Part shown: positions 6,750 to 8,224 of the stretch, one piece after another | Numbering within the stretch: position 1 is the first letter of the stretch | How the letters are laid out: every line of letters starts with the position of its first letter | DNA from: CAVPGH01 sp046726955 | GTDB taxonomy: Bacteria > Acidobacteriota > Vicinamibacteria > Fen-336 | Reading direction: 5' to 3' | NCBI GenBank assembly: GCA_046726955.1 | Contig: JBKPBQ010000115.1 | Location: 1 to 8,224 of the forward strand | DNA length: 8,224 nt | The notes under the pieces: generated by a model | Databases searched by the model: none | What the model saw: only the letters and a program-made list of their open reading frames with translations | What the model was told of the DNA's origin: nothing | Translations under genes and position numbers: made by a program

Positions 6750-6816
6750 GCAGTCCCCGCTTCTCGTTGCGGTATCCGGATGAGGGAGTTGGGCGCCGAG
6801 GCGGCCGCGGGCCCGA

Positions 6817-6832
6817 TGAGCCTAACGGCTCA
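6817..6832. promoter_or_regulatory. Inverted repeat TGAGCC-N4-GGCTCA: enhancer site or terminator
   Basis: This is a perfect 6-bp dyad around the tetranucleotide TAAC (plus strand). Its centre is about 100 bp upstream of the predicted sigma-54 start site at about 6724, the usual distance for an activator binding site. It also begins 27 nt after the regulator stop codon on the minus strand and could fold as a GC-rich tetraloop hairpin ending that transcript. No U-tract follows in the regulator direction, which weakens the intrinsic-terminator reading. Both roles are possible. Confidence 0.45.
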
Positions 6833-6858
6833 CTTTGCGCCGGTCCGCCCGGATCACA

Positions 6859-8224
6859 TCACTCCAGGCCGAAGCGGCGGAGGCGCCCGTAGAGCTGCTT
6901 GCGGCTGAGGCCGAGGGCCCGGGCGGCGTCGGACTTGTTGAAGCGCGCTTCGCTCAGCGCCCTCTCCACCATCCCGCGCTCGACAACCTTCAGGTCGGCA
7001 GCGGTGTGGGCGCTCGCGGTCGGGACGTCGTCGTCCCCCCGAGACGCGAGGCGGAGAGGGAGCCGGGGACCGGCGAGTGAGAGGTGGTCCGCGTTGATGA
7101 GGCCGCCTTCACAGACGATCGCCGCCCGCTCGAGCGCGTTGTGCAGCTCGCGCACGTTGCCGGGCCAGTGGTACTCGAGGAGACGCCCTCGGGCCTCGCG
7201 CGAGATGCCGGCGGGCGGGCGTCCGAAGGCGCGGCCGATCTCGGCCAGGAACTCCTCGGAGAGAGGCAGGATGTCCTCGCGGCGATCGCGCAGCGGCGGC
7301 AGCCGGATCTCGAAGACGTGGAGCCTGTAGTAGAGGTCCTCCCGGAAGCCGCCGTCCTCGACGGCGGCCCGGAGGTCCCGATTGGTGGCGGCCACGATGC
7401 GCACGTCCGCGGTGAGGACGCGGGTGCCGCCGAGGCGCTGGAACTCCCTCTCCTGGATGACGCGAAGGAGCTTCGCCTGGGCGGCGAGGCTCATCTCTCC
7501 CACCTCGTCGAGGAAGAGGACACCGCGCGCGGCGCGCTCGAGCTGGCCGGGCTTCGCCTGGGCCGCTCCCGTGAAGGCCCCCTTCTCGTACCCGAACAGC
7601 TCCGATTCCAGCAGCTGGTCCGGCAGGGCCGCACAGTTCAGGGCGACGAACGGACGGCCGGCTCGGGGAGAGCTGTTGTATATGTAGCGCGCCACCACCT
7701 CCTTGCCGGTGCCCGACTCGCCAAGGAGGAGCACGGTGGTGTCGGTCTCCGCGACCTGCGTCGCCTGCTTCAGGACGCCCTTCCACGCGCTCGACTCGCC
7801 CACCACGCGCCGGCGCCCCCCGAGCGATTCGATTTCCTGGCTCAGGGATTGGACCTTGCTCGCGAGGCGCGCGGCCAGCACGCGCGCCTCGGCGGCTCGT
7901 CGCGCCTCCTCGGCCAGCCTCTGGTGGGCGAGCGCCAGCGCCACGTGGTCGGCGACGCGTCGCGCGAGGTCGGCCTGCTCGCGACCGTACGCGTCCGGTC
8001 GCTTGGAGAGGAACAGGAGCCCACCCACGAACCGCCCCAGGTCCCGCACCGGCACCGCGACCAGCGAGCGCATGGCCGTGCCTCCCGCATGACGGAAGCG
8101 CGCGGGGTCCAGGCTGACCTGGATCGCGGGCAGCGGTCCTCCGTCGGCGGACAAGGGAAAGAAGTTCACCGTCCGGCTCGCCGGATCGACGACGGAGATC
8201 TCCCGGATGATGGTGCCCTGGTAG
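6859..8224 (-). CDS. Sigma-54 activator, GAF-AAA+-Fis type (5' end outside window)
   Basis: This is the C-terminal part of a bacterial enhancer-binding protein that hydrolyses ATP to open sigma-54 promoters. The frame is open to the window edge. A GTG at 8169 is an internal valine, since GAF-like sequence (QGTIIREISVVDPASRTV) runs through it. Counting that valine as residue 1: GAF C-terminal half about 1-85 (RSLVAVPVRDLGRFVGGLLF), coiled-coil linker about 84-118, and AAA+ domain about 122-350. The AAA+ domain has Walker A GESGTGKE 150-157, sigma-54 contact loop GAFTGA 197-202, Walker B VLFLDE 217-222, arginine-finger region FREDLYYRL 275-283 and sensor II GNVREL 337-342. A Fis-type helix-turn-helix fills about 393-436 (NKSDAARALGLSRKQLYGRL). 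All core motifs are intact, so true sigma-54 dependence is expected. FhlA/NorR-type activators share this order; the GAF ligand is not readable. Its nearest candidate target is the lipoprotein promoter just downstream. Confidence 0.95.
   Translation of the reverse strand, partial: YQGTIIREISVVDPASRTVNFFPLSADGGPLPAIQVSLDPARFRHAGGTAMRSLVAVPVRDLGRFVGGLLFLSKRPDAYGREQADLARRVADHVALALAHQRLAEEARRAAEARVLAARLASKVQSLSQEIESLGGRRRVVGESSAWKGVLKQATQVAETDTTVLLLGESGTGKEVVARYIYNSSPRAGRPFVALNCAALPDQLLESELFGYEKGAFTGAAQAKPGQLERAARGVLFLDEVGEMSLAAQAKLLRVIQEREFQRLGGTRVLTADVRIVAATNRDLRAAVEDGGFREDLYYRLHVFEIRLPPLRDRREDILPLSEEFLAEIGRAFGRPPAGISREARGRLLEYHWPGNVRELHNALERAAIVCEGGLINADHLSLAGPRLPLRLASRGDDDVPTASAHTAADLKVVERGMVERALSEARFNKSDAARALGLSRKQLYGRLRRFGLE

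Noticed and set aside
6774..6781. ATCCGGAT palindrome similar to the ATCCGG tandem at 5895-5906
   Set aside because: It is too short to claim a shared site. The second occurrence lies in a hairpin loop at a coding end, and no further copies with regulatory placement were noticed.
6801..6815. GCGGCCGC and CGGGCCCG palindromes in the intergenic region
   Set aside because: Short GC palindromes are expected by chance at this composition, and neither is repeated or placed like an operator.
1..8224. Search for CRISPR arrays, tRNA or rRNA genes, insertion sequences and phage genes
   Set aside because: No regularly spaced repeats, transposase or integrase motifs, terminal inverted repeats or tRNA-like cloverleaf were recognised. 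Reading by eye could miss a diverged tRNA.

Overview
The window is very GC-rich, with strong third-position G/C bias and long antisense open frames that are shadows of real genes. The gene content suggests a Gram-negative soil or sediment bacterium with rich regulation. It includes a Hanks-type kinase fused to TPRs, a sigma-54 activator, a lipoprotein and a DUF4097-like protein. Acidobacteriota (Thermoanaerobaculia-like) or a myxobacterial/deltaproteobacterial lineage would fit. This placement is inferred from architecture and composition, and no marker gene is present to prove it.

Layout, left to right. (1) Positions 1-269, plus strand: the C-terminal end of a DUF4097-like beta-strand-repeat protein. 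(2) Positions 266-3439, minus strand: a tight two-gene unit with surE first, then a 795-residue Ser/Thr kinase with a TolB/FlgO-like domain and TPRs. The kinase and the DUF4097 gene converge so tightly that one CTAG supplies both stop codons. (3) Positions 3440-3558: a short divergent promoter region. (4) Positions 3559-5895, plus strand: a xylulose-5-phosphate/fructose-6-phosphate phosphoketolase whose real N-terminus probably lies upstream of the first ATG, possibly at an ACG codon at 3511. (5) Positions 5878-5921: a strong stem-loop between convergent genes. (6) Positions 5947-6699, minus strand: a secreted lipoprotein of a conserved but functionally unknown type. (7) Positions 6700-6858: a regulatory region with a good sigma-54 promoter match and an upstream dyad. 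(8) Positions 6859-8224, minus strand: a GAF-AAA+-Fis sigma-54 activator cut by the window edge.

The most coherent new story is at the right end. A GAF-type sigma-54 activator lies directly upstream of a gene with a GG-N10-GC sigma-54 promoter. An inverted repeat lies about 100 bp upstream of the predicted start site, where an enhancer would be expected. The promoter, ribosome binding site, start codon and lipoprotein signal sequence all agree. The suggested circuit is a cytoplasmic GAF sensor switching on one surface lipoprotein of unknown function. The surE-kinase unit and the phosphoketolase are recognisable families in a less usual arrangement.
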